Shown: positions 1 to 13,980 of the stretch, piece after piece
How positions within the stretch are numbered: the stretch's first letter is position 1
How the letters are laid out: each line of letters begins with the position of its first letter
From: Ficedula albicollis
Lineage: Eukaryota > Chordata > Aves > Passeriformes > Muscicapidae
Reading direction: 5' to 3'
Assembly: GCF_000247815.1 (NCBI RefSeq)
Contig: NC_021676.1
Location: 310,001-374,000 of the forward strand
DNA length: 64,000 nucleotides
The notes under the pieces: model-generated
Database searches by the model: none
The model's input: only the letters and a program-made list of their open reading frames with translations
What the model was told of the DNA's origin: nothing
Position numbers and translations under genes: made by a program

Positions 1-27
1 TTGTGCACCTTGTGCACCTTGTGCCTG
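1..27. repeat. Edge of a 9-bp tandem repeat
   Basis: The window opens with two full units and one partial unit of TTGTGCACC. Each unit carries the 6-bp palindrome GTGCAC. The array is cut by the left edge, so its full length is unknown. Confidence 0.6.
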
Positions 28-1018
28 CAGCTGGCTGGGCAGGGGCTGCCAGAGCTCCTGTGCCCAGTGTGTTCCTGGGGGCGCTTGGGCTGGGTGCTCC
101 TAGCACTTATTTCAACTTGTAAAACTCACAAGATGAGTGTGGTGCCAGTCAACACAGAGGGATGAGCCTGTGCTCAGAGTTCCTCGTGCTATTGAGAAAT
201 AAAGTAGTTTGAGGGCAGTGAGTGAGAACAGAAGGAGATTTTGAGGGAGGTGAGGGTCCTTCAGACTTTTATTTATCCATTGTAAAGAAACATATGAAAG
301 TAAACAGAAATCAATTTTCTGAAAACCCCTCCCAGGTCACCTGCAAGGGAAATAATGTGACACTGCTCAATGCCAGGCACTGCAGATTTTGTCAGGACAT
401 AAAGAATCCTGGTGCTTTATTTTTATTTTTGAAGTGAAAGTGGTTCACAAGGTACACCAAGGAGCTGATTCAGTGCTTACAGTTGTGACATGTCAGAGGC
501 TTGTAAGCTCAAAGACAACTGTCTTTATTGTGTTTGCCTTTTCATCTTCCAAACTTTGAGCCCCTGTGTTCCTATCATTTTCCCTTTCCAATGTGAAATA
601 AGGAGCATATTCTAAACAATGGTGCTCTTTTGATACGTGCCATAATAAAGAAACAGTGACTCAGAGAACAGCAGATCATAGCTGTCCACAAAGCAGTACA
701 GAGAGGTGCAAACCCTTTTGGCATGGCACCACAGCAGTTGTTCCTGCTGCCTGATGGAAAGCCAACAATTATTTTTCTCTTCTAACATAACAGGGACAAA
801 GGAGCTTCCCTTAGCAGCCTGTCTCTGCCCTAATTTATGTTGCAGCTTTTTAGGGAAAGGAGCAAAAGTCATTTTAGGAGCTATTGAAAGAGATCTTCCT
901 CTTTTGTAGCTCCTGTATGTTTTTGGCAAGTGAAGTGGAATACATTTGTGAGGCACATCAATGGCAGCAGCCTGGAAAGGGTTCAGGAAGGGCTGATCAG
1001 CTGCTCAGTGTGATCCTG
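28..1018. other. Single-copy non-coding stretch
   Basis: Mixed-composition DNA between two minisatellites. Open frames here are short (at most about 114 codons), overlap on both strands and show no recognisable domain. I see no repeat, RNA gene or convincing splice structure. Confidence 0.5.
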
Positions 1019-1640
<622 letters not shown>

Positions 1641-3484
1641 TGGGGCCCAGGGGAGGGGTCCCCGGGGCTGCTGGGCTGTGCTGGGCACAAACAGAGGTGG
1701 CAGGGCAGGTCAGGAGCCCAGGCTGGTGGGGCTGGGTGCAGGATGCAGCTCTGGGCTGCTCCTGAGGCTCCTCTGCTCCCTGCAGACGCCTGGGGAGCTG
1801 GTTCTGGTGCAGGGGGGGTGCTCAGGAGCTGCCACCCTGCCCCTGCTGGGGCTCAGAAGGGCTCTGCTGCTCCATCCCAGCCTGGGAGCTGCTGCCTGCT
1901 CTGCCTTTGCAGGTGCTTTGTAACTGGGACCTTGTTGTGCTCGGACAGAATGACTTTTGCTGCCCTGCTGTGTGTGATGGCAGCTCCCTGCTGGACGTTG
2001 GGCTGTGATGGGGGCCTGTGGGACCATTGCAGATTTTGGGTGCAGTGCTGTGTCCTGTGCTCTGGCCCAGATCTGGGCCGTGCTTCCAGACCTTGCTGGT
2101 CCTGCTCGTGCCAGGCTGGACTTGAGGAAAAGCCAGGGGTGAGTGCTGTGGGCAGTGACAGGCAGAGCTCGAGGGGAAGGGCCAAGCTCAGGGGGGTCTG
2201 TTCTTCACGACTTTGAAGATTTCTGCAGATTGGCCTTTCTGGAGCTCAGAGATGCTCAGGGGAGCTGGGGATCTCCTGCAAGCAGAGCCCTGGGTCTTCC
2301 CAGGGAGGTTTGCTCTGCCTCTGCCTTCCAGGAGCTCGGGGAGTTTCAGTGCAGCTGTGGGAGGAGAGGAGGGATTTGTGGTTGAGCTTCTGGGAATTAA
2401 AAAGGGTTGAAATCTTGCCAGCCAAAAATGAGAACCCTTGCAGAACCAGTGGGAACTCCAGGCTCCACTGAAGTCAGTGGCACAGAGTTTTGTCCTGGAC
2501 TTGAGTAGCATCAATATTTTATCCCAGCTGCGTGGGGGAAGTTGGAGTTGTGTCCATTGCAGTTCTTGCCGCTGAAGCTCTATAGCAGATAAAGTGCTCC
2601 TTTATAGAAAACAAGTGCCACAGCTGCAGTGCCAGAGCTCTCAGACTCGTGTCTGTGTCCAGACAGCAGAAGGAAAACCTGTGGGTATTTGTAGGGTTAA
2701 ACTCCCTGCACTCCTTTGTACAGTCAGAAGAGAGAGTGCTCCAGTATGGACCATTCCTTCCTTTTAAATGTTGTTTTCCTCTGGAGGGAAGAATCTGTTT
2801 CATGTCCCAGGATCGTGTGACCTGCCTGATACGTTGGTGAAGTGCAGTATAAATACTTCTTACCCATACAGAGAGATCAAATAATTAGAAGGAACCAACT
2901 AAAAAGGCATTTATTAATTCTATTAGACAAACAAGAACTTGCAGAAATGGGGTGTGCATGGGGTTAGTCTGTGAGTACACACAAGGATATTTGTCTGGGT
3001 TTTTTTCTGTAATCTGTGATTTTTAATTGGGTGCTTTGGTCAGAAGATGGTGCTGTAAATATGTCCAGTTGTCTTTTACACTTCTCTGAGCACCCCTAGT
3101 GCAGTGTGGTTGAGCTCTGGAAGCAGATGCCTGAAGCCCTGCTGTGCTGGGAGATCTGCCTGTGCAGCTCTGAGGAGAGGAATGAATTCCTGGCTGAGGA
3201 GCTCTCAAGCAGCTTCTGCACTCAGATGTGGCAATTTGCTCTCACCTGACCTTGCCCAGCAAAGAAGATTTGTCCTTTGCCCTGAAATGCCCCTTTTCCC
3301 CCTGTGAGGGTGTGTTATCTGGCGAAACCCAGACTACTGGTATCAAGTCTCAAGCACTAAGTTCTTGTACCACCTGAAACAGCTCAGTGAAGCTCCTTCT
3401 CACAATGGGAATTCCTGCTGACCTGAGCAGGAAAATGCTGTGTCTTACATGCTTGTGCCTTGGATGTGCACCCAGTAGTTTGTG
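1641..3484. other. GC-rich then mixed non-coding stretch
   Basis: The first 700 bases are GC-rich; the rest is mixed. Isolated splice-like sites occur, such as CCCTGCAG near 1786 and GGGGTGAGTG near 2138, but they do not bound a convincing exon. Reading frames are short and unrecognised. No interspersed repeat is recognised. Confidence 0.45.
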
Positions 3485-3606
3485 GACATGTCTTCACAAA
3501 GCTTTTTGTCTCAAACCTGGGACTCAAACACAGACTAACAGGATCTGGATGTCTTCACAAAGCTTTTTGTCTCAAACCTGAGACTCAAACAGACTAACAG
3601 GATCTG
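3485..3606. repeat. Two-copy tandem duplication, ~60-bp unit
   Basis: The segment containing TCTTCACAAAGCTTTTTGTC at about 3491 is repeated at about 3551. Copies differ by a few substitutions and a 2-base indel (CAAACACAGAC versus CAAACAGAC). There are only two copies, so this is a local duplication, not an array. Confidence 0.9.
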
Positions 3607-3820
3607 ATGAGTCCACCAGTGATTGCTGGAGGATTGCTGGACTTAACAAACCACTACTGACCTGCTCTTGGCTGTCTCCAACTGGTATAGTCCTCACTTA
3701 ATAGATGTTTTCTTATATCTGATTAACAGTATAGAAATATTAGGCAGTTTAAATGTCTGGAGAGCAAAATAAGCTCCAAAAGGAACTGCAGCTAAGTGGT
3801 GATGCCTTTGTAACAGTAGA
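3607..3820. other. Short non-coding spacer
   Basis: AT-leaning single-copy sequence between the 60-bp duplication and the pentanucleotide microsatellite. Nothing recognisable. Confidence 0.4.
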
Positions 3821-3934
3821 TAAAATAAAATAAAAATAAAAATAAAAATAAAATAAAATAAAATAAAATAAAATAAAATAAAATAAAATAAAATAAAAAA
3901 AAATAAAATAAAATAAAATAAAATAAAATAAAAT
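3821..3934. repeat. AAAAT pentanucleotide microsatellite
   Basis: More than twenty units of TAAAA with several AAAAAT hexanucleotide variants near the left end and one longer A run near 3896-3903. It resembles an expanded A-rich tail, but no retrotransposon body is recognisable upstream, so it is called a simple repeat. Confidence 0.95.
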
Positions 3935-4112
3935 GCACGTGCTAATAGAGCACTGCCAGGCCAGGGACTGCTCCTGCTTTGCAGTGCCAAGAAACAGGTC
4001 TGGATTGGAGGGGAGGCTGCTGCCTGTGCCTGCAGGTGCTGGTGGCAGCTGTGGCTGAGCTCTGGCTGGTCTCTGACCTGAGACCTGCCCTGGCTGAGAG
4101 GGTGGGGCTGGG

Positions 4113-4262
4113 AGGGCCCCTGTGGGCTGGGATCCCCCAAAGGTGAGCCTTGTGCTCATTGTTAGGGCCCCTGTGGGCTGGGATCCCCAAATAGTGAGCC
4201 TTGTGCTCATTTTAAGGGCCCTGTGGGCTGGGATCCCCCCAAAGGTGAGCCCTTGCTGTGTC
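4113..4262. repeat. Three-copy ~50-bp minisatellite
   Basis: Three diverged units of about 50 bp, each holding CCTGTGGGCTGGGATCCCC followed by a GTGAGCC segment and TTGTGCTCATT. The units differ by small indels, which suggests an older array than the large arrays further right. Confidence 0.85.
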
Positions 4263-7200
4263 CCAGCAGGCTGGGGGGCAGTGCTGGGGCTCACAAACCA
4301 AAAACCAGACAAAAACGTGAATGCAAGCACTGCTGTCTGGGCTTGTGCCTTCTGCAGAGGGGATCCTTCTGCTTAACACTTCTGGTAGTGCCTTTTTGCA
4401 AATAAAACCTTAATGACTAGAGTGGAAAATACTTTAAATTCTTTTTGATAACTTCAAAAATGTTTTCGGCAGCAGCGAGTTGTCAGAAAATATTTACATA
4501 AGTGCATCTGTGAACCTCTACAATATCTTAAGATCTGCAGCAGCTTTGTCACTTCCTTACAAATAGCTGGGAGCGATCTATTATGTAAAAAGGTTCAGTT
4601 TAATTTACAGCAAGCCTTACATTTTTCTCCAAGTACTGTGTTTAGCTTATCTTGTTGGGTTTTTTAAAACCACTCTGGCTCTCTCTAATGCTTCTCTGCA
4701 GAAGGCTGAGTGATTGGTGGGGAAATGTGATATACACCTTTTCTGGGCTGGCTGGGGAGGGGAGGGGAGGAGGGAGCTGCTCTCAGGGATCCCTTGGCAC
4801 TCCTGGCACATCCTTGGCACATCCAGGGGATGCTGGCAGTGACCATGCTGGGTGTCCCAGGTGAACTGTCCCTGCTGCTGGCTCTGTGACACCCACTGCA
4901 GAGCTCAGGGAACATCTGGGATCCACACCTGGAATGGGCTCTGCTGGAAAGAGCACCAGCCTGAAAAACTCCTGCTAAATTCAGTGCACTTACTTTTCAG
5001 GTGCTTCACTTGATCCAAAAGTGTTCAGGTCTGCGTGGTGACTTTTGGAAAAAGGAACAGGCAGCGTTTTTGTTTCGAGGCCTGATGTTCATGCTGGTTT
5101 AATGCAATTTTCCAAAACTGCTGTAACTAGTTGATTCCAAAACAAGTGGACGGTGTTAATGTAAATTGGCTTTTGACATTAGTAACTGGCTTTTAATCTC
5201 TCCCCTGGGTATTCAGCTTGAAAGATAAAGCTGTCCCTTGGTTGAACTGGTCTGAAACAACTGAATTGTCTTAAACTTGTACCTTACATTGTTCTGGATG
5301 TGTGTTTTATATGGCCCCAAACAAGTCGGTATCTTTAATTGTGTTATGTAAATTTGACCTCCCCAAGTTGCAAAGCTTCCCCCAACAACTGGAGGCTCGC
5401 TGGCACATGTCCCTGAAGAGCTGAGAACAATCAGGGACATTTCCTGAGCTTTGTTCCTCTGCCCTGTCTGTGTATTGAGTGTGGTCATTCTCTGAGAGTG
5501 TGAAGCCTTGCTCACAGGTGGGAATTTCTCCTCTATCTGCATTGCTGATGGAACCAGCTTTTCAGACATGTTTCTCCCTTAAGTGTAAAGCTAGACACAA
5601 TGATAATAATGGACCAATTATTTTTTCCTAGCAGTGTCCCAGATCTGACTTTCCCTGGGAGAATACAACGTTTGTCTCTTATTTTATTTTTCCCTCCTAA
5701 ACACTGGATGATATATTGCCAAGGAGAGGATTGAGAGAAATGAGGGATCTTTCTCTCAAGTGTGGTAATGAAAGAATTACATGTTGTTATCCAAATAATA
5801 GCTGAAGCATTGCAGCAGTGAAGCAGATTTGGAGCTGTGCAGCATTCCCTGGAGAAAGGGAACATGTTGGCAGAAATTCTGTTCATTTCCACGTGTGCTT
5901 TCATTCAGTGGAGGATAAAGATGTGGGGCTGCTGATACTGGAGAGAAATTTGTGTGGGAAGGGTGATTTTCCTAGTACTGCTCTCTAGAGTTACTTGAAA
6001 TTTCTCTAGTTTGCTAGTCCTTGAAGGCATTTAACAAGAAAATGGTCTGGTTTTTTCAGAAGGAGACAACAAACTTTGTGGGTTTGGTTGTTGGGGGTTT
6101 TGCTGGCGGTGCTGGTTTGGGGTGGTTTATTTTTGTCGTTGTTTTTTGAGGTTTTTGCTGTTATTGTTTTGGTTTGGTTTTTAAAAATTATTTTTAAAGA
6201 AGGCCTCTCCAAAGAAAAACTCTGCAAACTTAATTTTCTTGAGGTGGTGCTGAAAATATTAGAGTTTCTTGGTGAAAAGCCAGAAACTTGTCAGAACAAA
6301 CCAAGTTGAAATGTCGGACATAAACAGGGAAATTTTTCTGAGCAGATTCAGTAACCCAGCACAGTTTTACTATTCCCAGTTTGCCAAACACAGCATCTGG
6401 CAACATTAGGTAGCCCTGTGCACATTTTTATTTGTAAAAATGAGGAAATAAATGTCGAGGCAAAGGAAAGGATAGGAACAAGTAGAGTTCAGGGAGTTAA
6501 ACTTGAGAATGTTTTGTGCTGCCAGCGAGGGGAGCAGCCCACTCACACGCACTGCCAGGATCTCAGAGTCACCAGCTCCTGGGGCTGATTTATCCGACTC
6601 TGCTTCTGCTGCACCCCAGGAGCTGCAGCAGGAGGCACATCCCAGAGGGATGAACCACTCAGCTCTCTGAAGGGCAGGGCAGTTTTATCTCCCATGGTGA
6701 CTTCTGGTCCCTGGGGTCACCTCCAGGTGCTGCAGAGTGAGAGCTCTGCTCCCTCCTCCAGCACTTCTGACCTTTTTCACAACCTCCCCTAAAACAGGGC
6801 CAGACCCCAGCCTCTCACCACACACTGAGAGCAAATCAGATTTGGTTGCTGTCTCCTGAAGGTAAGCAAAGCCCACTGGGTGGGAGCAGACTTCACTTTG
6901 CCAGCATTTTCTTGAAAGGAATTGGAAGGACTTGCTGCAGTTCACGCAGCCCTTGGATTATGAGAGGACATTTTCCATCCAGTTTGGCAAGACTCACTCT
7001 TCCCCCGCTCCCAAAGTGCTGGAACCTCGCAGTGAGCTCTCATTTTCCTCACCCTGCACTTGATGGTTCCCCAGGGTGCAGATTCCTGCCCAGCCTTGTG
7101 AGTGTTGTCTTCTACCTGAGCTCTTGTGTGAGAGCCAGGGTTAGCTCTGCTGAAGGTCACAGTCCCCCTGTGTGCATCTCTCCAGCTCCTCCACATTAGT

Positions 7201-7575
7201 GCTTTGCTCTCACTTTATTTTTAAATTTAGAATTTCTAATATTGTTCTGTGCGCCTCTGAAAAACTTACATCCCTCCTTACTCTGTTTTAAGACTTGAAG
7301 TACTTTTTTCTCTAAAAGTGCCTGTTTAAAGATAGATGTCAGCACTCTGAATTTGAATGTGGAAGTAACTGCTTGCAGAAGTGTTCTTTTGTGGCTGTGT
7401 TGTATCTTTTGGACATAGATGTAAAGATGAGTTTTACAGGAATCTAAAATGAATGAGGGAATGAACAATAGATCAAATATTTTGTAGAAGTAGAAATAAT
7501 CCTGGGTGCCAGTTTGAAGCTTAGATGCTGCTTAATTAAAATTGGTTTTGAACACAGAGGATTAAATAATGAGAT
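4263..7575. other. Single-copy non-coding stretch
   Basis: About 3.3 kb of unique-looking DNA. A G/T-rich patch at 6080-6190 is low complexity. A donor-like CCTGAAG/GTAAGC at 6862 lies downstream of an acceptor-like AAAACAG at 6797, bounding a 64-base segment open in one frame, but there is no other support. No gene, RNA gene or repeat family is recognised. Confidence 0.45.
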
Positions 7576-7720
7576 GGAGACTTGGATCTGGGTTCAGTTC
7601 TCAGATCTGCTATTTCATTGAGTAACTTGTTCAAGTCACTGACTCTGCTGGTGTCCCCCTTCCCCTTCACAAAAAGGGGCAACAATGCTGCTTTTATCTG
7701 GGGTTATGAGGCCTGTGGGA
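7576..7720 (+). repeat. MIR-like ancient SINE relic
   Basis: The order of short blocks matches the general plan of MIR/CORE-type SINEs: a GGGTTCAGTTCTCAG block, then GATCTGC, then TGTTCAAGTCACTGACTCTG, then a C-rich stretch and AAAAAGGGGCAACAATGCTG. In MIR the matching stretches read as a promoter B-box-like GGTTCAAATCC, then GGCAAGTCACTTAACCTCT and AAAATGGGGATAATAATA. The copy is heavily diverged, so family and ends are approximate. Confidence 0.55.
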
Positions 7721-8513
7721 CAGGAGCAGCCTGGTGGTTTGAGCATGGGCAGGATTCAGCACAATGGGCTCCTCCTCCTCAGATAATAACAACAACATGT
7801 GGGACATCCACAGAACGCCATCCATCTTTCGTCTTCTGGAGGTCCCAGATTGCCAGTGTTTTCTTTTTTAGATGTGAGAGATCTTCTTTTGTCTTGTGAG
7901 AATGCAGACTGCTTTTTGTCTTTCTGTCCTCTTGCCAGCTGAGAGGAGGGAGGTGTGTGGGACAAATATGGTGATGTAGTGCTCAGTTTTCTGAAGGGTC
8001 TCCTTGTGTAGGTTGTCAGGATTAGTCCCCAGTTTCAGAAAAATCCACGCCAGCAAGGGAAAGTACTTGTGGTATAGAGGGAGAATTGCTTCTGTGTGCA
8101 TGGCTTGTGGTGCACCCCATGCTAAAGCCCAAGCAGGTCAGAAGCTGCTCTGAGCAAAGCAAAGGTTTTGTAAATTCCATGTTTTGAACTGTTTTAGCAA
8201 ATTATTCCAAATAGTATTAACACATGACACTTCTGTTCTTCTGAATTAAGAGTTGTAGGATGGCTTCAAAATAGGAAAATGCCTGTTGGGTTGAGGAGAG
8301 ATTATGCTTAAAAATCTTTTACAGAGAATCAAGTGGGAAATGTTTAATTGCTGATACAGTGCACAAGTAAGCAAATGTACTTTCTGTAACTTCTCTGCCT
8401 GTTCTCAGAAGTTTATTTGAATAACCTGGCTGCTCACAAAGAGGGGTGTTGGACTCCAGAAGCCCAGAGTGATGGGAACAAGTGGAGATGCTCATGGTGC
8501 ACCCTCCTGCAGC
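7721..8513. other. Single-copy non-coding stretch
   Basis: Unique-looking DNA leading up to the 53-bp array. Short unrecognised frames only; no splice structure or RNA gene is seen. Confidence 0.4.
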
Positions 8514-10175
8514 TGGCACTGGGATTTCAGTGATTGCTCTGTGTGCTGGCACTGGGATTCATTTCAGTGATTTCTCTGTGTGCTGGCTCTGGGATTCATT
8601 TCAGTGATTTCTCTGGGTGCTGCCCTGTGCCCAGTGCTGCACTGGGATTTATTTCAGTGATTGCTCTGTGTGCTGCCCTGTGCCCAGTGCTGCACTGGGA
8701 TTTATTTCAGTGATTGCTCTGTGTGCTGCCCTGTGCCCAGTGCTGCACTGGGATTTATTTCAGTGATTGCTCTGTGTGCTGCCCTGTGCCCAGTGCTGCA
8801 CTGGGATTTATTTCAGTGATTGCTCTGTGTGCTGCCCTGTGCCCAGTGCTGCACTGGGATTTATTTCAGTGATTGCTCTGTGTGCTGCCCTGTGCCCAGT
8901 GCTGCACTGGGATTTATTTCAGTGATTGCTCTGTGTGCTGCCCTGTGCCCAGTGCTGCACTGGGATTTATTTCAGTGATTGCTCTGTGTGCTGCCCTGTG
9001 CCCAGTGCTGCACTGGGATTTATTTCAGTGATTGCTCTGTGTGCTGCCCTGTGCCCAGTGCTGCACTGGGATTTATTTCAGTGATTGCTCTGTGTGCTGC
9101 CCTGTGCCCAGTGCTGCACTGGGATTTATTTCAGTGATTTCTCTGGGTGCTGCCCTGTGCCCAGTGCTGCACTGGGATTTATTTCAGTGATTTCTCTGGG
9201 TGCTGCCCTGTGCCCAGTGCTGCACTGGGATTTATTTCAGTGATTTCTCTGGGTGCTGCCCTGTGCCCAGTGCTGCACTGGGATTTATTTCAGTGATTTC
9301 TCTGGGTGCTGCCCTGTGCCCAGTGCTGCACTGGGATTTATTTCAGTGATTTCTCTGGGTGCTGCCCTGTGCCCAGTGCTGCACTGGGATTTATTTCAGT
9401 GATTTCTCTGGGTGCTGCCCTGTGCCCAGTGCTGCACTGGGATTTATTTCAGTGATTTCTCTGGGTGCTGCCCTGTGCCCAGTGCTGCACTGGGATTTAT
9501 TTCAGTGATTTCTCTGGGTGCTGCCCTGTGCCCAGTGCTGCACTGGGATTTATTTCAGTGATTTCTCTGGGTGCTGCCCTGTGCCCAGTGCTGCACTGGG
9601 ATTTATTTCAGTGATTTCTCTGGGTGCTGCCCTGTGCCCAGTGCTGCACTGGGATTTATTTCAGTGATTTCTCTGGGTGCTGCCCTGTGCCCAGTGCTGC
9701 ACTGGGATTTATTTCAGTGATTTCTCTGGGTGCTGCCCTGTGCCCAGTGCTGCACTGGGATTTATTTCAGTGATTTCTCTGGGTGCTGCCCTGTGCCCAG
9801 TGCTGCACTGGGATTTATTTCAGTGATTTCTCTGGGTGCTGCCCTGTGCCCAGTGCTGCACTGGGATTTATTTCAGTGATTTCTCTGGGTGCTGCCCTGT
9901 GCCCAGTGCTGCACTGGGATTTATTTCAGTGATTTCTCTGTGTGCTGCCCTGAGCCCAGTGCTGCACTGGGACTCATTTCAGTGATTTCTCTGGGTGCTG
10001 CCCTGAGCCCAGTGCTGCACTGGGATTTATTTCAGTGATTTCTCTGGGTGCTGCCCTGTGCCCAGTGCTGCACTGGGATTTATTTCAGTGATTTCTCTGG
10101 GTGCTGCCCTGTGCCCAGTGCTGCACTGGGATTCATTTCAGTGATTTCTCTGGGTGCTGCCCTGAGCCCAGTGCC
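8514..10175. repeat. 53-bp minisatellite, about 31 units
   Basis: The period is 53 bp, measured from successive GGGATTTATTTCAG blocks. Each full unit carries the 17-base quasi-palindrome CCCAGTGCTGCACTGGG (8-bp arms around one T). Units fall into ordered blocks: after short divergent starter units come nine consecutive units with TTGCTCTGTG (8661 to 9085), then fifteen with TTTCTCTGGG (9138 to 9880), then variant units with CCTGAGCCCAG or GACTCATTTC at the right end. Within each block units look identical by eye. This pattern fits successive local amplification of single variants. Confidence 0.96.
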
Positions 10176-11159
10176 CCGTGCAGTGCCTGGGGAAGGCTGA
10201 GCACACAGCAGAGGTGAGGCATCAGGGCAGGGCTCCTGAGGAGAGGGACAGGTTTCATCAGCCCCAGACTGCAGTCAGCACTGCTCAGACACTGTGTTGG
10301 GATGGGTGTAGAATTGTTCCAGGCAAGATTTATCAGATGTTTAGCAAAAGGTTCCATTCTTCTTGCCACTGACACATGTGTAGCTGTCTTGAGTCTAGTA
10401 AGGATTTTATAAGTCATAGTTTATTGAGCTTGGGAAAGAATTTAATATGGCATTGTGATCTTGGAAGCTGCTTTTCTCTGAAATATTTTTTTTTTCAAGT
10501 AAGCTCTGATTTTGTGATAACTAGTGAAAGAGAAGCTAAGTAGTTTTTTAGGTTTTTTAAAACAATACTGCTTCTCTTCTTTGGACTCTCCTCCTGTACT
10601 ATTCTCTTCAGTTGCACTGTGGTGTTTTCCTGTGTACTAAAATCTCAGAATTTCTTGCAAATAGCTCAGTTGTTCTGTCTGGAGTTCAGAGCTGGCAGCT
10701 GACAGTGCCTGTGTGCCATTTGTCTGATACCAGTGGCACAGCTAGACTTTAGGTGATGCTGCTACTTTCCAACTTTGCTCCTTTCCAGGGGCTGCTCAGA
10801 CTCTCTCTGCTCTCTGCTCACAGTTTTTATTTGTTTTGTCCCTCCTAAAGGGCCACCGCTCCCATGTGAGGCCTTGCCTGCACTTTCACCCCAAAGAACT
10901 TGCAGCTGCAGTCAGGTGGGCAAGGTTCAGGACAGGGATGAAGTTGCTTCTGCTTTGCAAGTGGGGATTTAAGGCACAGGGAAAATAGATCTTTAAGGAA
11001 CTGGGAAGGAGTTCAGTTCACCCATCAGTTACTATAACATTTTTGGCTGTCCTGAAATCAGATCCCAAAAGGTTTTAGTTAGGTTAATGGTAAATTCTTG
11101 GGTTGGGATAATTTTGTGTTCACTCTCAACAGTGCCAGCAACTGTTATTTTGGAAATAC
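10176..11159. other. Single-copy non-coding stretch
   Basis: Unique-looking DNA right of the 53-bp array. Contains T-rich low-complexity patches near 10487 and 10543. No gene or repeat is recognised. Confidence 0.4.
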
Positions 11160-11177
11160 GTGACTCAGCGGAGTCAC
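11160..11177. promoter_or_regulatory. AP-1 / NF-E2-type palindromic site
   Basis: The 18-base sequence GTGACTCAGCGGAGTCAC is an inverted repeat with 7-bp arms around AGCG. It contains a consensus AP-1 site TGACTCA and the extended form TGACTCAGC bound by NF-E2/NRF2-small Maf dimers. The motif match is exact; function is inferred only, since no promoter is identified nearby. Confidence 0.35.
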
Positions 11178-12300
11178 AACACAAAATTTTGAAGTGTGAA
11201 ATGTTTCATTACAGTTCTCTAGAGTCAACATAAATGTTTTGTGTCTGGGCAGCTCAGCTATGAAGTGCAGGTTGTTGAGGTGTGTTGTTTCACAGGACAT
11301 GAGCTGGGAGACAGCTGTGCTTGTTCTTTGTGCTGGGCCTGGGCAGACAGGATGCTCACAGGAGGCATCACAGATTAACCAAAATCCAGCCCTGGGCATC
11401 TCGCGTTTTCCAAACCATCTCCTACAGAAATGGTGTTTTGCATTGGAACACGTTCTCTGTACTTCTGCATCATCAATGCATGGGGATTGCTCCTGGTAAA
11501 GGCTCCTCCCATTTGGAAAGGTGCAGAACATCAACTGTCAGAATTGAAATGCTGCTGTTGATGTTAATCATAACAACGTGTTTGGTCAGTGAATGTGGCT
11601 CAGAATTGTAACACTCTCACACTGCTCCCTGCTGCACACAGAAAGGATGTGAAATGGCATTTTTATCAGTCAGTGAAAGCTTTGTTTAATTGGCTCCAGT
11701 CAAGTTTCTGTTTTGTTCTGCGTAATCTGAATTAAACATTGGTTTGATGCATATGTGGCTTTATCTTCCTGGAAGACATAGGGTGCTCAGTCAGGAGCAT
11801 CAGCTTTGAAGTTAAGTTATTCATAGCTCAAGGATTGATTCTGACATTAACACTGTTTCCCTACACTCCTTGAAAATGCATCCTACCACCCCATTCTTTC
11901 AGCTCCTGCTTTAGTATTAATTTTAAATATCTGCAATTTCATAGTGAAAAGAAAAGCTCCTCTCCTACTCTGCACATGAAAGGTTGAAAAGACCAAAACT
12001 AGAGCTTTAAACAGGGAATGTTGCTTTTTAAAGAGTATCTTCTTGCTCATATTTAGAAGTTGCCAGCTGTCATTTGCCTTCGTGCAGAGTTGTTTTGCCA
12101 CCTCCATCTGTGAGAGGTTCTGTCACTTCACCCAGGGCTGGGGCAGAAATTCCTGCAGTAGAAATACTCAAGGCTTAACCCTACAAATATTTAGCCTGGA
12201 TCTTGCAAACCCATCTTTATTACTGACATACATTCCTAAACTTAGGGTCACTCACTTAACTAGCCGTTGCTTTTGGCTGCAGGTACAATCGGGTTCAGTG
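11178..12300. other. Single-copy AT-rich non-coding stretch
   Basis: Unique-looking DNA with short frames on both strands and no recognisable protein. No repeat family is recognised. Confidence 0.4.
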
Positions 12301-12366
12301 ACATTTCCTTCTCTTTCTCTTTTCTCTTTTTTCTTTCTTTTTTCTTTTTTTTTTCTTTTTTTGCAG
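12301..12366 (+). repeat. Polypyrimidine tract ending in an acceptor-like CAG
   Basis: About 60 bases of T with scattered C (CTTT-type simple repeat) end in TTTTTTGCAG at 12366. It would be a textbook 3' splice acceptor by strength, but the following sequence has no recognised reading frame and the tract is itself a simple repeat, so it is annotated as low complexity. Confidence 0.6.
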
Positions 12367-13645
<1,279 letters not shown>

Positions 13646-13775
13646 ATCTCTGGGGTGGGTAACTGGAGTGGGTAACCAGCTCTGGTAGTCCTTGGGCTCC
13701 TCCTTCCCAGCACATCCTTCCCTGGCTGTGGGGGCGGATTTGGGAGAGGCCTGGTGCCCAGCAGTGAGGATGTCC

Positions 13776-13980
13776 CCATGCTGTGTCCTCGTGTCCCTGT
13801 GCCCCTGTGTCCCTGTGTCCCCATGCAGTGTCCCTGTGTCCCTTTGTCCCCTTGCTGTGTCCCCATGTCCCCATGTCCCCATGCTGTGTCCCCATGTCCC
13901 TGTGTCCCCATGCTATGTCCCCATGCCATGTCCCTGTGTCCCCATGCCGTGTCCCCATGCTGTGTCCCCATGTCCCCTCT
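13776..13980. repeat. TGTCCCC-rich minisatellite
   Basis: Irregular units of about 6-18 bp built from TGTCCCCATG, TGTCCCTG and CTGTG blocks. Around 13860-13880 three CCCC runs are separated by only ATGT, so the minus strand has closely spaced GGGG runs and is a good G-quadruplex candidate. Open frames on both strands are translated repeat. Confidence 0.9.

Noticed and set aside
3821..3934. Retrotransposon poly-A tail
   Set aside because: The AAAAT repeat could mark a 3' tail, but no element body, target-site duplication or terminal hairpin is visible next to it.
6798..6861. 64-base exon-like segment with a GTAAGC donor
   Set aside because: One frame is open, but the acceptor AAAACAG has a poor pyrimidine tract and no compatible neighbour was found.
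8514..10175. CRISPR array
   Set aside because: The units are continuous tandem repeats without unique spacers; the same reason excludes the 31-bp and 58-bp arrays, and the DNA is eukaryotic in character.
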